A stretch of DNA of 64,000 nucleotides from Montifringilla adamsi (lineage: Eukaryota > Chordata > Aves > Passeriformes > Passeridae). A program made the translations under genes and the position numbers. The notes below the pieces were generated by a model. It ran no database searches. It worked only from the letters and a program-made list of their open reading frames with translations, and was not told the DNA's origin. The stretch lies in contig JAGGNK010011225.1 in assembly GCA_017590115.1 (NCBI GenBank), positions 2,729,387 to 2,793,386 on the forward strand. The letters are read 5' to 3'. Every line of letters begins with the position of its first letter. Within the stretch, counting starts at the first letter, position 1. This document shows positions 36,627 to 48,078 of the stretch, one piece after another.

Positions 36627-39378
36627 AATTGTCAGAAAGTACGTGTATGTTTCTGGGAGCTTAGGGTAAATAGACCTCACTTGGAAAAATACTTGGAGAA
36701 AATGAAACCGTCCCTTGTTAGTGAAGTCTTTTCTTCCTGGCCTTTTTTATTAATTTTTTTAAACAAGTTTCTAATTTTGTGGCATGACAGAAGAGGAGAA
36801 CTGCGTTCTTCAATTTGTATCTGGAGTAAAGTTATCGTTGCTTGGGGGCTGCATTATACAAGCATTGGAAGGAGTTTTCTTTGCCACGGCTTGTCATCTG
36901 ACAGCCACGTTCTGCTTGGTCTTGTGCTCCTTGGTCCTTTCAGGTCTCGTCTGCAAGCCTGTATCTCTCGGCAAAGCTCTGATTCCCCACACCTGAAGCA
37001 GCACTTTAGTCTTCTAAAATTGTCCTTACAATGACAGTTGGCCAGAAAGTCACAAACAGTAGACTCAGGGCACAGCAGAGTGTATATAAAGGAAAGTTTT
37101 CAAAGGAAGTTTTGGAAGTCCACAGCTCCATAAATTGCTTTCCTCAAGCTGCTTGTTTGCTTTTATTTTTTTTTCCCTGACACCTTTCAGTTCTATCTGC
37201 TGTCTTCTTTCATTGAGCATTACTGTCCTACAGAAGAAAAAAGGGAAAAAATGTTATTAGTGAAATAGCATGTTAAATTGTGTAGGCATAGTAATAATTG
37301 TAAAGTTTTACACGTTTAGATATAAATTTTACAACCAGTATGTTAAACAGCTACACCCTATTGATTTATGCTTATAGGTAGGATATAGGCAGGAATAGAA
37401 TTAGTATTTTTTCTCACTTAATCTAATTCCAGCTATTTTCAAGCTCAGACAATACCAGTGTATTGTCTGCTGTAAACTTTTGTAATTACATAAAACTGAT
37501 AACAAGCCATATGACCTCTGCAAACAGATCTAAATATTACCATCAATTCATTTATTATGTCTGAATATGTCTGTGTGCTTAGATCAGTCTGTAATTCATA
37601 ATGTGCCATCTTTATTACTTTTTACATAAAGAAATGTATTGAACAGTATATCAATGAACACGTAAATGAGAGAACTGAGTATGTGATAATGTACTTATTT
37701 TTACAGTGAAAATGTTTTCTTAATAGCACTTAATACTTCCATTTTTTTCTCTATTACAAGTGAAATTTGCATGTACATTGTCAAAATGTGATAAAATACG
37801 TATGTACAGATTGAATAGACAGAGTTGTATTGCTGTAGCACCTCACTATATTACCTTCTTCACCACATCTCAAAACTTCCGAATAATCAAAACAAGTGAA
37901 TGTTGTGTAACTTTATGATATGGTTATATAAGTCAGGAAGTTCAGTTTTAATAATGAAATTAAATGCAATATGCAAACAGCAGGGACCTTTTTATCTACA
38001 AAACCAACTTAGTCTTGAGTGAAAGTTCAGAACTTTACTGCCGGCAGTTTGCTTTGCTGGAAAATTTATGTTTTAATGACTGAATCCAGTTTTGAAAAAA
38101 GTACCCTTGTGAAAATATGAGATTTTTCACTTTATACAACAAAAATACCTGTCATATCTCTAAAGTTTTTGCTTCTTAGTGAAAAAATTCTAGTTAAAAT
38201 AAACTGCAGCAAGTTGTCTTTTAGGGAAGTAGAAGGGTAAAAAGATTATTTTATTTCTTACAGATAAAGTTTTATAGCTTTTTTCCCTCTTTCAAATTTT
38301 CCCTGAATTGACCAAATCAAAGAGACTTTTGTTTTACAAAACCTGCATTTGATTAAGTTGATTGGGTTTTATTTACCTACTTAATCTGAACCATGCTTCT
38401 TCCTTATCGTGTAAAGTTGCTTACTGTTGCTAAATATACCCGTGTATTTTAAAGAAGCAAAGCTGTGCGTGAGTACGACCCATTCAGAGCGGGGTTGTAG
38501 GGTAGGGAGGGACCTGCTGGTAACCCGAGAGCAAGAGCAGATGCTAAATTAGCAGCTGGATCGTTAGTAATGATTCCACAAGTGTCTGCTGGGAAATGAT
38601 CTTCTTTGGGCGCATGTAGCGTGGGTGTGTGGGCTATTCAGAGTTTCTAGCATCTAGTTGCTCTTTAGCCATGACTCAAAAGAAAGTCATGGAGCCATGA
38701 GGATTTTTATTTTTGAAGCAACTGGCAACTTGTTTTTATTGAAAGTACAGGCTGCATCTATAAATTGTCATTATTGTGCACCATTTTCTACGAGGACATG
38801 CAATTCAAAAATAATTGGAAAGGGAAGGAGATTGCTGGCAGTATTTAGTTACAAAGTGAAAACTGCAAAAGAACTGTGGAAAAGCAAATAACATTATAAG
38901 GGCATCATTAATAAACCCAGGGTTACGTTCATTTTTACCTTTAATATAAACAAGTATCAACCATTGACTGTTGTCAGAAGTAGTTGAGATTACAACTGGA
39001 TGGGACTCTAGAATCTGACTAAGGCCTATCAGATGATGTGATTTAAGTGGTACCCAAGCAGGAAAATACAAATAAAAGATCATGAGGAAAAAAAGTAAGA
39101 GAGCTGTAAGAAAAGTGCTGAGGAGTCTGGATTTACTTCACATTGAAAATCAATTAATTTCTTTTTATCCTAAGCTAATTATTATGTAAATATGTGCTTT
39201 GCAGGTCACCATTTCTCCATACTGAAAAGCATGTTTGTTAGTTTTTTATAAGCTTATCTGTTTGGTGAGGATGATTCAATTTTGCAGTATAAACAGATAC
39301 AAAAGTGATACAGATAGGTAGAAACATGATATATGCATACCATGGTCCTAATGTCATGTGTCAAAAGGTTTTGTGATT

Positions 39379-39399
39379 TTGTTGTTGTTGTTGTTGTTG
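39379..39399 (+). repeat. (TTG)7 microsatellite
   Basis: Seven uninterrupted ttg units. Confidence 0.95.
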
Positions 39400-42300
39400 A
39401 TCGGGGAAAAAGCCTTATTATGGAAGGAGAACAAGCCTTCCAACTGACAAGTGTGATTCTGCTTACTAGTGACTGTCCTATCATGGGTACAAAGTGAGTT
39501 TGTGGTGTTTTGAGGCAATGACTATGATCTAATCCCCCAATAAAAACTAAACCAAAAAATCCCAAGATGGACCCCTTCCAGACTCATGTCTGGACGCCCA
39601 CGCAGCAGTGATTTAACGTATGAAGGTGCTGTATCCTACTCAGTTATCCTCCTCTGGTAATTCCACTCCAGTACCAGGTCTGACTGAAGGTCAGTCAAAA
39701 GTTAAGGCTTTGGGGCTGGCAGCGAGGTTTTCAGTTAGGTGTTAGGAAGGGCCAGAAGACGATTCTAATAGAAGGCCTTCTCGAGACACAAACTTCTTGG
39801 CTATTTCGGTGAGGGACGCACAGGACAGATCTACAGCTATGACTTTCTTTTTCTGTTTCCCTTTCTCAGGAAAGGATGAAGAAGAAACATTCAAACAGCT
39901 GTTTTCATTTGAGAATCCTTTTCTGCTCAACAGCCCAGCAACTAGACTAGATCTTTCCTCCTTTTTTTTTCTGAAGGGTTTAGCATCTGTGTGAAAGACA
40001 GGGAACAAGTTACAGTCAGTGCAGTTTTGTGTGAGTACAGAAGGGCCCTCCCCCAAACCCCCAAAAAGCATAGCCAGTTTTGGATTGTGTAGTGGCTATA
40101 TTAGCCTAAATATGGAAAAATACTGAATTCATATAACTTGTCAGAAAAAGACAGATATATAGTTTGTATTTGCATGTGTATATGTACAGAGACATTACAT
40201 TATCAAGTTTTAATTGACATGTTAATGCCTTGGTAGAATACAGCATATGTGTGAACACCATATAATGTTACCCAGTTCCAAGTACAAGCATGGGGGTGGG
40301 TTTATTTTGGGAAAAGGAAAAAAACAGAGGTTACCCTCTGGTAGCTTTTTTTCAGGGAAAGTAAGGCGTGTGATTCCTTTTGGCAAGGAATTGGTTTTCC
40401 ATCTTTGTACACAACTGTAATTTAGCATTAATGGAAAAACAGAGTAGTTTGGTGTAAATCCTCCAGACAGTACATCCCATTCTAGTAGGGATTTAAAAAT
40501 GTTCTGCTGCATAGCTGATGTGTTGGTTGAGCTTGCTGTTGCATAGAAGCTGGGATGGAAAAGGAAGAGAGGCAGTTCTTTGTGATCACCAGGCAAAGAG
40601 CAGCTACAGGTTTGGTGTTTGGAATATTTTTTAATTTTTAAAAAATCTGTTACATAATGTAACACATTCTTAAAAGAAATTAGTGTCTCCCCCATACAGC
40701 AGTTTACTGTGAGCCTTTGTCACTAGCAAAGTCACTACCTTGTCTAACAATTATGTTCTCTTTATAAACAGGACTTAGATATTTGGGACCAGTTTGGTCT
40801 AGTTCTCCTCAACTTGTTTGTACCCATGTGCCTCATTTTCTAGTGCTTCCTGATAGCCTGGTGGTGTGTGTTAATGACAACGTGAATAATCTGCAAAGCT
40901 TCAGATAACTCCAGAAATTTTGTGGCAGAGTCCTGTCCATAGGATGTAAAGGGAAGCAAGCAACCATGAGCTTCACTCTTTCCTAATTTATGTAATTGCA
41001 AATCAGAAGTATTTCAGTCTAAACTGGTGATTTTTGAGACAAGAAACCACTGTTTTTTGTGAGATGTGAACCTTTAATACAGTATTTTAACATAAATTAT
41101 ATAGTAATTTTTAAAAAGGCCAATTAACACAGAGAAAATATTTATAATTTATGATAACTTAATATCTTTGGGGATTGTGGGAACTAGTCTGGAAGGGATA
41201 ACCTGTCTGAGGCTTTGGTCTCCAACCATGAGCTGGCATTGTGTACAAGAGCCAGTGAGGTCAGTTAAGGAGTCTGCAGAACAGACCTTTTTAAGATCAT
41301 GTAGGCATGACCTTAAACAGCATTGGGATTAAATTGTTTACTTATGTGTATGCATATTCAGTCAAATTTTATGTCCTTTGAAACTGTGGTTAAAACAGAC
41401 TCCATCTCTGAAGTGGCTGATTGAAGTAAAGTATCTCTTTGTATTTCTGTGTAAAGACCTGGAGGCTGCTTCAGTGCAGTATCTTCTGGGAGAGAGGCAG
41501 CCCAGAAATCATTGCAAATGTGTAGTTTGATGCCTCCTATATCCTTATTCTAGTTCCTTTGCTGCTGTAGAACCTAAAATACTTCACGTACAAGTTATAG
41601 GAGCCCCTTGAAAAACTTTATTTATACATCCAAATTTTGTATCCATCTTTTTTAATTTTTTTCAGCAAACCATTTGTGTTGGATTTGCAGTGAGAATTAT
41701 CTTCCCATAGTGTACGGCCTAACATATCTTTATAAAACTTCCTTGCAGATCAGAATTACTAGACTCAGAAGTGCAGTCAGTTCATGTCCCTGTGACAGGC
41801 AAATTCTGCAAATGAGGGTGTAACTGCAGGTGTCCCAACAGTGTGAAGTCAGGTGTCGTACAGAGAATACCTTCCTATGTCTGTGTTGCATCTTGCTGGT
41901 TGTGGATAGGGCATGGGTGATGCAGTCACACAGTTCTGTGACTGCAATGCTATATTAAAATACAACAATACCAAGCAAAATTCAGTCCAGTCCAGCCCTG
42001 CTACAAAAAAAAAGGAGAAACAGTTTCTCACTGCATGTCTTTTGGTTTATATATTCCTTTCATTATAGTGTTGTCCTGGACCCTGACCACACAGCAGGCA
42101 TTGGTAACAGATGAGCAAAATTGATGTTTTCTGACATTGACAGTGGATTTTTCCAACAGATCCAGCTGTTGGGAAATATGGTTCAAGCATTCAGACAAAA
42201 TCCTTGTGTTTTTTTAACTCACGTGAATGGAGGTATTGAAGACTAAAGTGAAAAACTGGAAGGTTTATGCTATCTCTGCGTTTTGAGTTCTGTTTGGGTT

Positions 42301-42965
42301 TTCGTGGCATAGGACAAAGAGCCTTGGTGAGGAGGAGAGATATAAAGAAGTGCTTTTTAAAAGGTGTTGTAGGCTTTCGATCTGTACTGGAACCCTGCAG
42401 ATAGCCCCTCCTTAACAGTGTTCCACTGCACGTTTTAGCTCAGGTCAAGTACCATGGAGCCTTTCTTCTCCCCGCCTGCTCCCATCAATACATTTCATAC
42501 CCTATCAGGTCTGTCTTTTCCACTGTGTTTCTCCTGCTGCCTACACCTACTCTGAAGCCTCTGTCCCACTCGTGCCGAGCTGTGTCTGTCAGGCTGCACC
42601 CTGCCAAGTCACTGCTTTGACTTGGCTGCCTTATAGGAAGGCCATTGCTGCTGGCTCCTGACCACTTGGCCAGGTTACATGTGTGTGTGCTGAGCAGGCA
42701 GGTGTAAAAAGAGTCTAATTCTGCCTGCTAGATTATTCTTGGCCAAAGTGTTTCAAAGATAACACAGGTGTTCCCACTTATAAACCCACTTCAGAGGGGA
42801 GGGTGTGAGCAGGTTTAAGAGAAACAGGGCATAAGCAAGGCAAATCCTGTACATTTCTGTGGCATTGGGATCCCATGAAATCTGACCAAAAGCGATGCAT
42901 TGATTCATGTTGTGTAAGCTGAGGTTTGGCTCTGAGAGAAAATTCCTTTTTTCTTTTTTCCTTTC

Positions 42966-42996
42966 TTTTTTTTTTGGTTTTTTTTTTTTTTTTTTT
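42966..42996 (+). repeat. T-rich tract (two T runs)
   Basis: 10 T at 42966-42975, two G, then 19 T at 42978-42996. A G-rich stretch follows (43002-43028). Confidence 0.9.
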
Positions 42997-43217
42997 GTTC
43001 TGGGGGTGGGGGAAGGTAGCAGTGGGGGCGTTTTCCTTTCATATCCTTGCTGACTGCATACAGAGGAGCTGTTGTAATGTAGCTACCAGGACTCACTGAT
43101 GATCAGCTGCAAATATAAATCCAAGATCAAGAAAAGAAAAAGAGTGCTCTGGTCCCTCTACGGAAATTGTTTCTCCTTCATTGCCCTAGAAGGATAAATG
43201 AAGGAGGCGAGACACTT

Positions 43218-43368
43218 AGCAGTTTGAATTAAACTGCTGTTTGGAGTGATTTTACACAAAGCCCTCCCTAGGCAGATCACATGGTGTGCTATATCTATCT
43301 GAAAATAAAAATGCTATTACAGAGTGAGTGTCATAAATATACAACTTCATATAGGTTGTTTTAGAAAA
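43218..43368 (+). repeat. 151-bp repeat, copy A of inverted pair
   Basis: This segment is about 85% identical by hand alignment to the reverse complement of 44908-45057. The last 39 bases (43330-43368) are identical in both copies, as are the 24 bases around 43289-43312. It has no obvious terminal inverted repeats, no coding capacity and no resemblance to CR1. It also starts with its own small dyad (agcagttt..aaactgct, 43218-43238). It could be two copies of an unidentified old interspersed repeat or a local inverted duplication. Confidence 0.85.
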
Positions 43369-44907
43369 TAAAGGTAGCACATGTCTGGATTTTATATTTT
43401 AAGAAACATGTAGTGATACACCCAGGGTAACAAGTGAAGGGAATCTGTCTTTATACATTTTCACTCACAGTTCAGTTGTGATTTTCAGCTTTCAGATTCC
43501 TTCTGCATTTCGTTCCAGTTTCTGTGGCAGATAGGTGAGCACAGATGCTGACTTGCAGGTTTGTGTTGAAATAAAGTGGTGAAGGCATGAAGGGAGGGGT
43601 TCAAAAGCAGGCTGCTGCTTGTAACAACGCATGTGCCTTGTACATCTTAGATCCTCGAAGTATGTGGAATTTTGATTTGATCCTTTGACTGGAAAGGACT
43701 GTTAAAAGCAGAGATTTTACAGGTGGTGTCACTTGACAGTTTTGATTTGATGGGACGTGAAAGCAGATGGATGTTAGCACTAGAGACCATACACTACAGG
43801 GAAACAGAGAGGTAATTTTTGTCCAATGTCTCTTGGTGACACTGCTGTGAAAATCTAGGGATTTTATTTTTTGGTGTTGAATCTTTTTATGAGGCAACAT
43901 AAATACCATTTCTTTAACTTTTTTAAGATATGAGTTGTTTTAACTTCAAAAGTACATGTTCTGTGTGTTCAGTAATGTATGATGTTGAGTGCCCTTAACA
44001 CCAAATTTTCATCATGAAATACCAAAGTACAGATTATCTCTGAGATTGTGACAGCTGGGGACCATAAACTTTATACAGAAACACAAACTTTGGGAGCATT
44101 TTTAAAGTGTCAGTTTTCTCTATTTAGTCTTGAGACCAAACTGATAATGGGATGGAATGTGGAGCTCATTTCCAAGGATTAAATTAGACTAATAGGAGCA
44201 AGGTTACTTTCTGCCCATAGCAGAATATCAGTGTCTATTCTGTTGTAAATTTATAATGATGTAACATATATTAAAACATACTTCAGTGGGATTCCTATTT
44301 GGGTCTCAGCAATAGCTCATTCATTAGCTCATTATGATCTGGGAATCCTCCTTTTAGCATATGGTGTCCTTAGGTTTTTGCATGTGCTTCACTTGCTGTG
44401 TGTTTTCTTGGTGAATTCACAATCCAACAGCTGTTACTATGAAAAAGCAATTAACTGCATTTTATTTTTAATGAATACTGCAGCATGCCAACAAGGTTCT
44501 TGAGTTTTCAAGAACATTGTCTCATGCTGGACAGATGTCAGACCCCTTCCATTAGTCATTATTTCCGCCCCTCTGCTAGTGCAATGTCTAAGGTTTCTTA
44601 AGTGCAAGGTATAGCAATAGAATAGGAAAGAGTAGTTTGTTTTAGGATATTCCTGAGTGCAGAAAGTGTTAATGTGCATACTTTTTTCCCCTTCCTTGAA
44701 GCTCATATTCAAACTTGAGTATTCACTTAGTTTTTTGTCATTGTAGTTGGCATCAGATAGAGAGATTGTGAGAAATCATGGAATATTATACTGATTGATT
44801 TCAGCTCAACCACTCGCAATGCCAGGATGTTCTGCTCATCTAGAACAGAAAAGGAGTTCAAAATTAAACAGAGATGACTAAATTGATGTGATCAAAAAAA
44901 ATTTTTC
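43369..44907. other. 1.5-kb spacer between inverted repeat copies; no gene seen
   Basis: AT-rich, with open frames up to 102 codons on the minus strand and no recognisable content. In an RNA spanning the region, this segment would be the loop between the two complementary 150-nt arms. Confidence 0.6.
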
Positions 44908-45057
44908 TTTTCTAAAACAACCTATATGAAGTTGTATATTTATGACATTTATCCTATAAAAGTATTTTTATTTTCAGATAGATATAGTATACCATGTGAG
45001 CTACCTAGGGAGGCGTTTTTGTGAAATCACTGCAAATTGCAGCTTAATTCAATTGCT
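44908..45057 (-). repeat. 150-bp repeat, copy B of inverted pair
   Basis: This is the reverse-orientation partner of 43218-43368. Homology ends at nearly the same place in both copies (151 against 150 bp), suggesting a unit with defined ends. Differences concentrate in a 17-bp block next to the perfectly conserved 39-bp end. Confidence 0.85.
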
Positions 45058-45331
45058 GTGAGGAAAAACTGATGTGAGGAAAACAGCCACTGCTTTGGGA
45101 TCTCTGGATCATGCTGTAGAATGACTAATGTAATAGTAAGCATTTTTCTGTCAGGAAGTTGAATATGCCTAAGGCATCTGGTTTTATTCCATCAATTTAT
45201 TATTTTCTGCAACATGATGCATAATCCTTCTATAGTGACTGTAAAAAAAGTGCTTCCCCTTTTCTTTCTTGCTCCAAAATGGGATACTGTAGAATATTTA
45301 CAGTATATGCAACAGGAGTAGAGACAGTGGT

Positions 45332-45362
<31 letters not shown>

Positions 45363-46921
45363 CTTTCCTGTTGCAGACAATGCCTTACTTGTGATACTGA
45401 AGATTGGCTTTCAATGAAGATTAGCTTTCAACAGATACTGAAAAAAAGAACAGATACACTGGCTATCTGGCAGTACTAAATTTCTCTGCAGACCCTTTTC
45501 AGCTGAAAAGCTTGGCCCTTTAGACAGCCTTTGGATAAGTCTGGGTAGAATGTTACTGGCAGTCTTAAAAAGTAATTAAAAATGTTAGTGAGTTGTTTTA
45601 AACTGAGGGTTGAGTTGCAGAATGACAGATTTCTGATTATTAACTAATGGAAATATCTGTAGGTTAGGTTCAGAAATCCCCAACTCTGAATCTCTCTGTG
45701 TGCACAAAGCAGCAAATCTAGTAGTTCATACATCTAATTCTTCCAGCAGCCCTGCTATTGCTTTTTGGAGAGAGTAGGCATTTGCTCTCTGCTCTTCTCA
45801 ATTTCTAAACAACTTCTTTACATGTTACTCACAGTCATGAATTTTGCTGAAAATGTAAAATGTGACTCCTTGTTATGACACAGGTAATTAATAGAAGTGT
45901 GATGAGAGTGGTTCAGGAGCAATGGATAGTGTAAAATAATGACCTTTTTCAGAAGAAAGGGTGTTTCTTGTTTCCCAATTGGATTTAGGCTTTTTCATCC
46001 TTTTATAAGTGTTTTAGCTTTGTAGTACTCCAATTTTTAAGCATACCTTCTTGCCAACAGTTGCCAAGATAGGATCAATCTGGCAAGCCACATCCTTCTC
46101 CTTTTGTTTATTTCTTTCATTTTTATTTTCTTTGTTTCTAATTTTTTCTCTCTTTTTTTTCCCCCCCACCGGTTTGTACAAATATGGCTTTCACATTCGT
46201 TCTATTTCTCCCGATGCCTTCGACCCTGAAGATGCAATTAATGTGCTACTATTCTGTCCCAGGCTAGATTTTACAAGAGTAACATTACTGCTGTTGTTTC
46301 TTGGATTTACTGTAAAATCAGGAAATGATCATGAGAAATCATCTACTACTTTCCATTTTCTAAGTTAAAATAAAACACTGTAAGAACTTGTAATACATAT
46401 TTGCTTACATTTTTAAATGATGGACCCTTTTAGCTCTATTGGTGTAATGGTAAGTGGAAACAGTTTAAAATCTCCATGCCTTGTCCATGGTTTTCTTTCA
46501 TAAATTTTGTGTGCATGTTTTTTTTAAATAGAAAAATATAAAAGTTCTTAGTTTCACGGATAATTTGCCAAACAGACGTTGCTCAGAAGTAAACTTTGGT
46601 AACAGGATATGTATGTTAAAGACGTCTTGGAAGCAGGTTATTTCATTGGTTAAGGAAGGGTTATCCCTTTAATGTAATGGACAATGCTGATTCACACACC
46701 AAGAGAATTAAACATTTATCAGTTTTATTTCTCTAAGGATTGTTACAAAATCAGCCAGACAGTTGTTCCCCCAGACCCAGGGTTAGCCCAGACGCCTTTT
46801 GTGATTCGATTAAGTTCATTCTCTAATGATGGCGTAATTAGCGCAGTTTTGCCAGAGGAAAGGGGATTTCTCTTTTGGCTCCTCTATTTGTTTTCCACCG
46901 TGAACAATAAGAAGGCAAGAG
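45058..46921. other. Non-coding; no gene seen
   Basis: Contains poly-T 45335-45362 (28 T) and a roughly 80-nt pyrimidine-rich tract at about 46085-46168. No acceptor AG sits at the end of that tract, so it is not a splice site. The 105-codon frame over it has no recognised similarity. Confidence 0.6.
45335..45362 (+). repeat. Poly-T run (28 T)
   Basis: Uninterrupted T homopolymer, preceded by tctc and followed by ctttcctg. Confidence 0.9.
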
Positions 46922-47220
46922 CTAAAAATAGTGTTTAAAAGCACTATTTAGAAAGGCAGTCGGAGCGTCCCCTCTGACACGCCGGAGTAGCGCCGGGCGC
47001 GGGCAGCTGCGCCCGGGCTGCGCTCAGGTTGAGGGAAGGGAGGAGGGAGAGGAGGAGGGAGAGGAGGAGGAGGAGGAGGGAGGCTCCGGCAGCCGCGGGC
47101 AGTAGAGCTCCCCCGGGCGGCGCCTGGGCCTCTCTGGCCCCCTCTGCTCCTTCGCTGAGCGCTGCGGGAATACACCCGACCTTGTTCATTCCTCAAAAAT
47201 ACCGGCGTCAGCAAACAACG
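46922..47220. promoter_or_regulatory. Second, smaller GC-rich block; possible alternative promoter or enhancer
   Basis: A roughly 270-bp GC/CpG-rich stretch (about 46955-47220) sits alone in AT-rich DNA 23 kb downstream of the main island. At its left edge ctaaaaatag (46922-46931) fits the MEF2 consensus YTAWWWWTAR and sits in an imperfect dyad with cactatttag (46942-46951). Just upstream (46826-46845) lies taatgatggcgtaattagc, with homeodomain-like words. The block contains a polypurine tract. It could be an alternative 5' exon/promoter of a gene transcribed to the right. No convincing coding start with donor was found; the 106-codon frame (47029-47349) is Arg/Glu-rich followed by poly-Phe and is an artefact. 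Confidence 0.4.
47031..47083 (+). repeat. Polypurine (GGA-rich) tract
   Basis: 53 bases without a pyrimidine, built of gag, gga and ggga units, partly mirror-symmetric. Such tracts can form triplex (H-DNA) structures. Confidence 0.9.
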
Positions 47221-47292
47221 TTTGGTATCGATATGAAAAAGGACCTTCTGTTTTTGTTTTGGGTTTTTGTTTTTTTTTCCCTCCCGCTCTGC

Positions 47293-47319
47293 TTTTTTTT
47301 TTTTTTTTTTTTTTTTTTT
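47293..47319 (+). repeat. Poly-T run (27 T)
   Basis: T homopolymer following a T/G-rich stretch from about 47250, between the GC-rich block and a CR1 copy. Confidence 0.9.
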
Positions 47320-47387
47320 CCCTCTCAAGAGAAAGATAACAGGTTTTAAAGATTCGAAAACAGAAGCGATGCTGTAAACTGAGCATT

Positions 47388-48078
47388 AAAGAGGGCTGGA
47401 GCGCCTCCCCTGTGGAGACCGGGCAGAGACGAGTTGAGCTTGTTTAACCTAGGGAAGAGATGGCTCCAGAGAGATCTTATAGCACCTTCAGTACCTAAAG
47501 AGGACTTAACAGGAGATCTGGAGAGGGACTTTATACGAGGTCATGTAGTCATAGTACAAGGAGGAATAGATTTAAACTGAAAAAGAGTAAATTTAGATTG
47601 GATAGTAAGGAAAATTCTTTGCTGTGGGGGTGGTGAGGCACAGGAACAGGTTGCCCAAAGAAGTTATGAATGCCCCGTGCCTGAAAGCGTTCAAGGCAAG
47701 GCAGGATGGAGCTCTGAGCAACCTGATTTAGTGGAAGATGTCCCTGCCCATGGCAGGAGGGTTGGAAGAATCGTAGAATCATCAGGTTTGGAAGAGACCT
47801 TCAAGCTCAGTCAATCCAGCTGTCCACCCAGTCCTATCACTGTAACCCCTAAACCACATCACCCAGCACCAGATCCAGACATCTCTTGAACACCTGCAGA
47901 GGTGGGGACTCCACCACCTTCCTGGGCAACCTATTCCAATGCCTGACCACCCTAACAGTGAATATTTAATTTTAATCTCTCCTGGTCCATTTTAAGGCTG
48001 TTTGCTCTGCAGTCATGGCAGAAGATATGAAGACTATCTTTAAGGTCCCTTCCAGCTCTAAACCATTCTGTTTCTACA
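47388..48078 (+). mobile_element. CR1 LINE 3' fragment, sense, interrupted by another CR1
   Basis: Landmarks run in order: 'agagggctggagcgcctccc' (47389), 'gagcttgtttaacctaggga', 'cttatagcaccttcagtacc', 'ctggagagggactttatacg' and 'ggtgaggcacaggaacaggt', up to 'catggcaggagggttggaa' ending at 47767. After an antisense CR1 insert (47768-48013) the outer element resumes with a second copy of the catggcag.. stretch (48014-48032), then 'atctttaaggtcccttcc' and 'aaccattctg', ending near 48078. It is the most complete CR1 tail in the window after the copy at 1-665. The open frame 47677-47889 is not a gene. Confidence 0.92.
47768..48013 (-). mobile_element. CR1 LINE 3' fragment, antisense, nested in another CR1
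   Basis: It begins at its own 3' end with gaatcgtagaatcatcagg, then 'tttggaagagaccttcaag', 'cagctgtccacccagtccta', 'ggactccaccaccttcctgg' and 'cctattccaatgcctgacc', and fades into degraded sequence by about 48013. It is flanked by two similar stretches (47749-47767 and 48014-48032) that occur once in intact CR1 tails, so they look like a diverged target-site duplication. Confidence 0.88.

Larger units (their letters stand above)
27513..43217. other. Non-coding, AT-rich; possible long first intron
   Basis: No convincing exon, RNA gene or transposon was seen over nearly 16 kb. Notable items are a polypyrimidine tract followed by cag at about 28062-28081 (decoy acceptor, stop soon after), a 10-bp hairpin plus 15-bp direct repeat at 31333-31378, a 16-bp palindrome at 33320-33335, poly-A at 35517-35531, poly-T at 36612-36626, a TTG microsatellite at 39379-39399, and T-rich runs at 42966-42996. 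The longest frames are 160 codons (36552-37034, plus) and 157 codons (40222-40695, minus); neither resembles a known family. Confidence 0.6.

Noticed and set aside
36552..37034. 160-codon plus frame
   Set aside because: It includes poly-Phe from a 15-T run, overlaps another open frame, and resembles no family.
39742..40071. 109-codon minus-strand frame with a protein-like C-terminal stretch
   Set aside because: No clear splice sites or start context and no recognised family. Kept out of the feature list for lack of support.
46051..46368. 105-codon plus frame after a long pyrimidine tract
   Set aside because: The tract is not followed by an AG acceptor at the right place, the N-terminal half is Phe/Leu-rich from the tract itself, and no similarity is recognised.
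47029..47349. 106-codon frame in the second GC-rich block
   Set aside because: Arg/Glu repeats come from the polypurine tract and poly-Phe from the T run, so it is a composition artefact.
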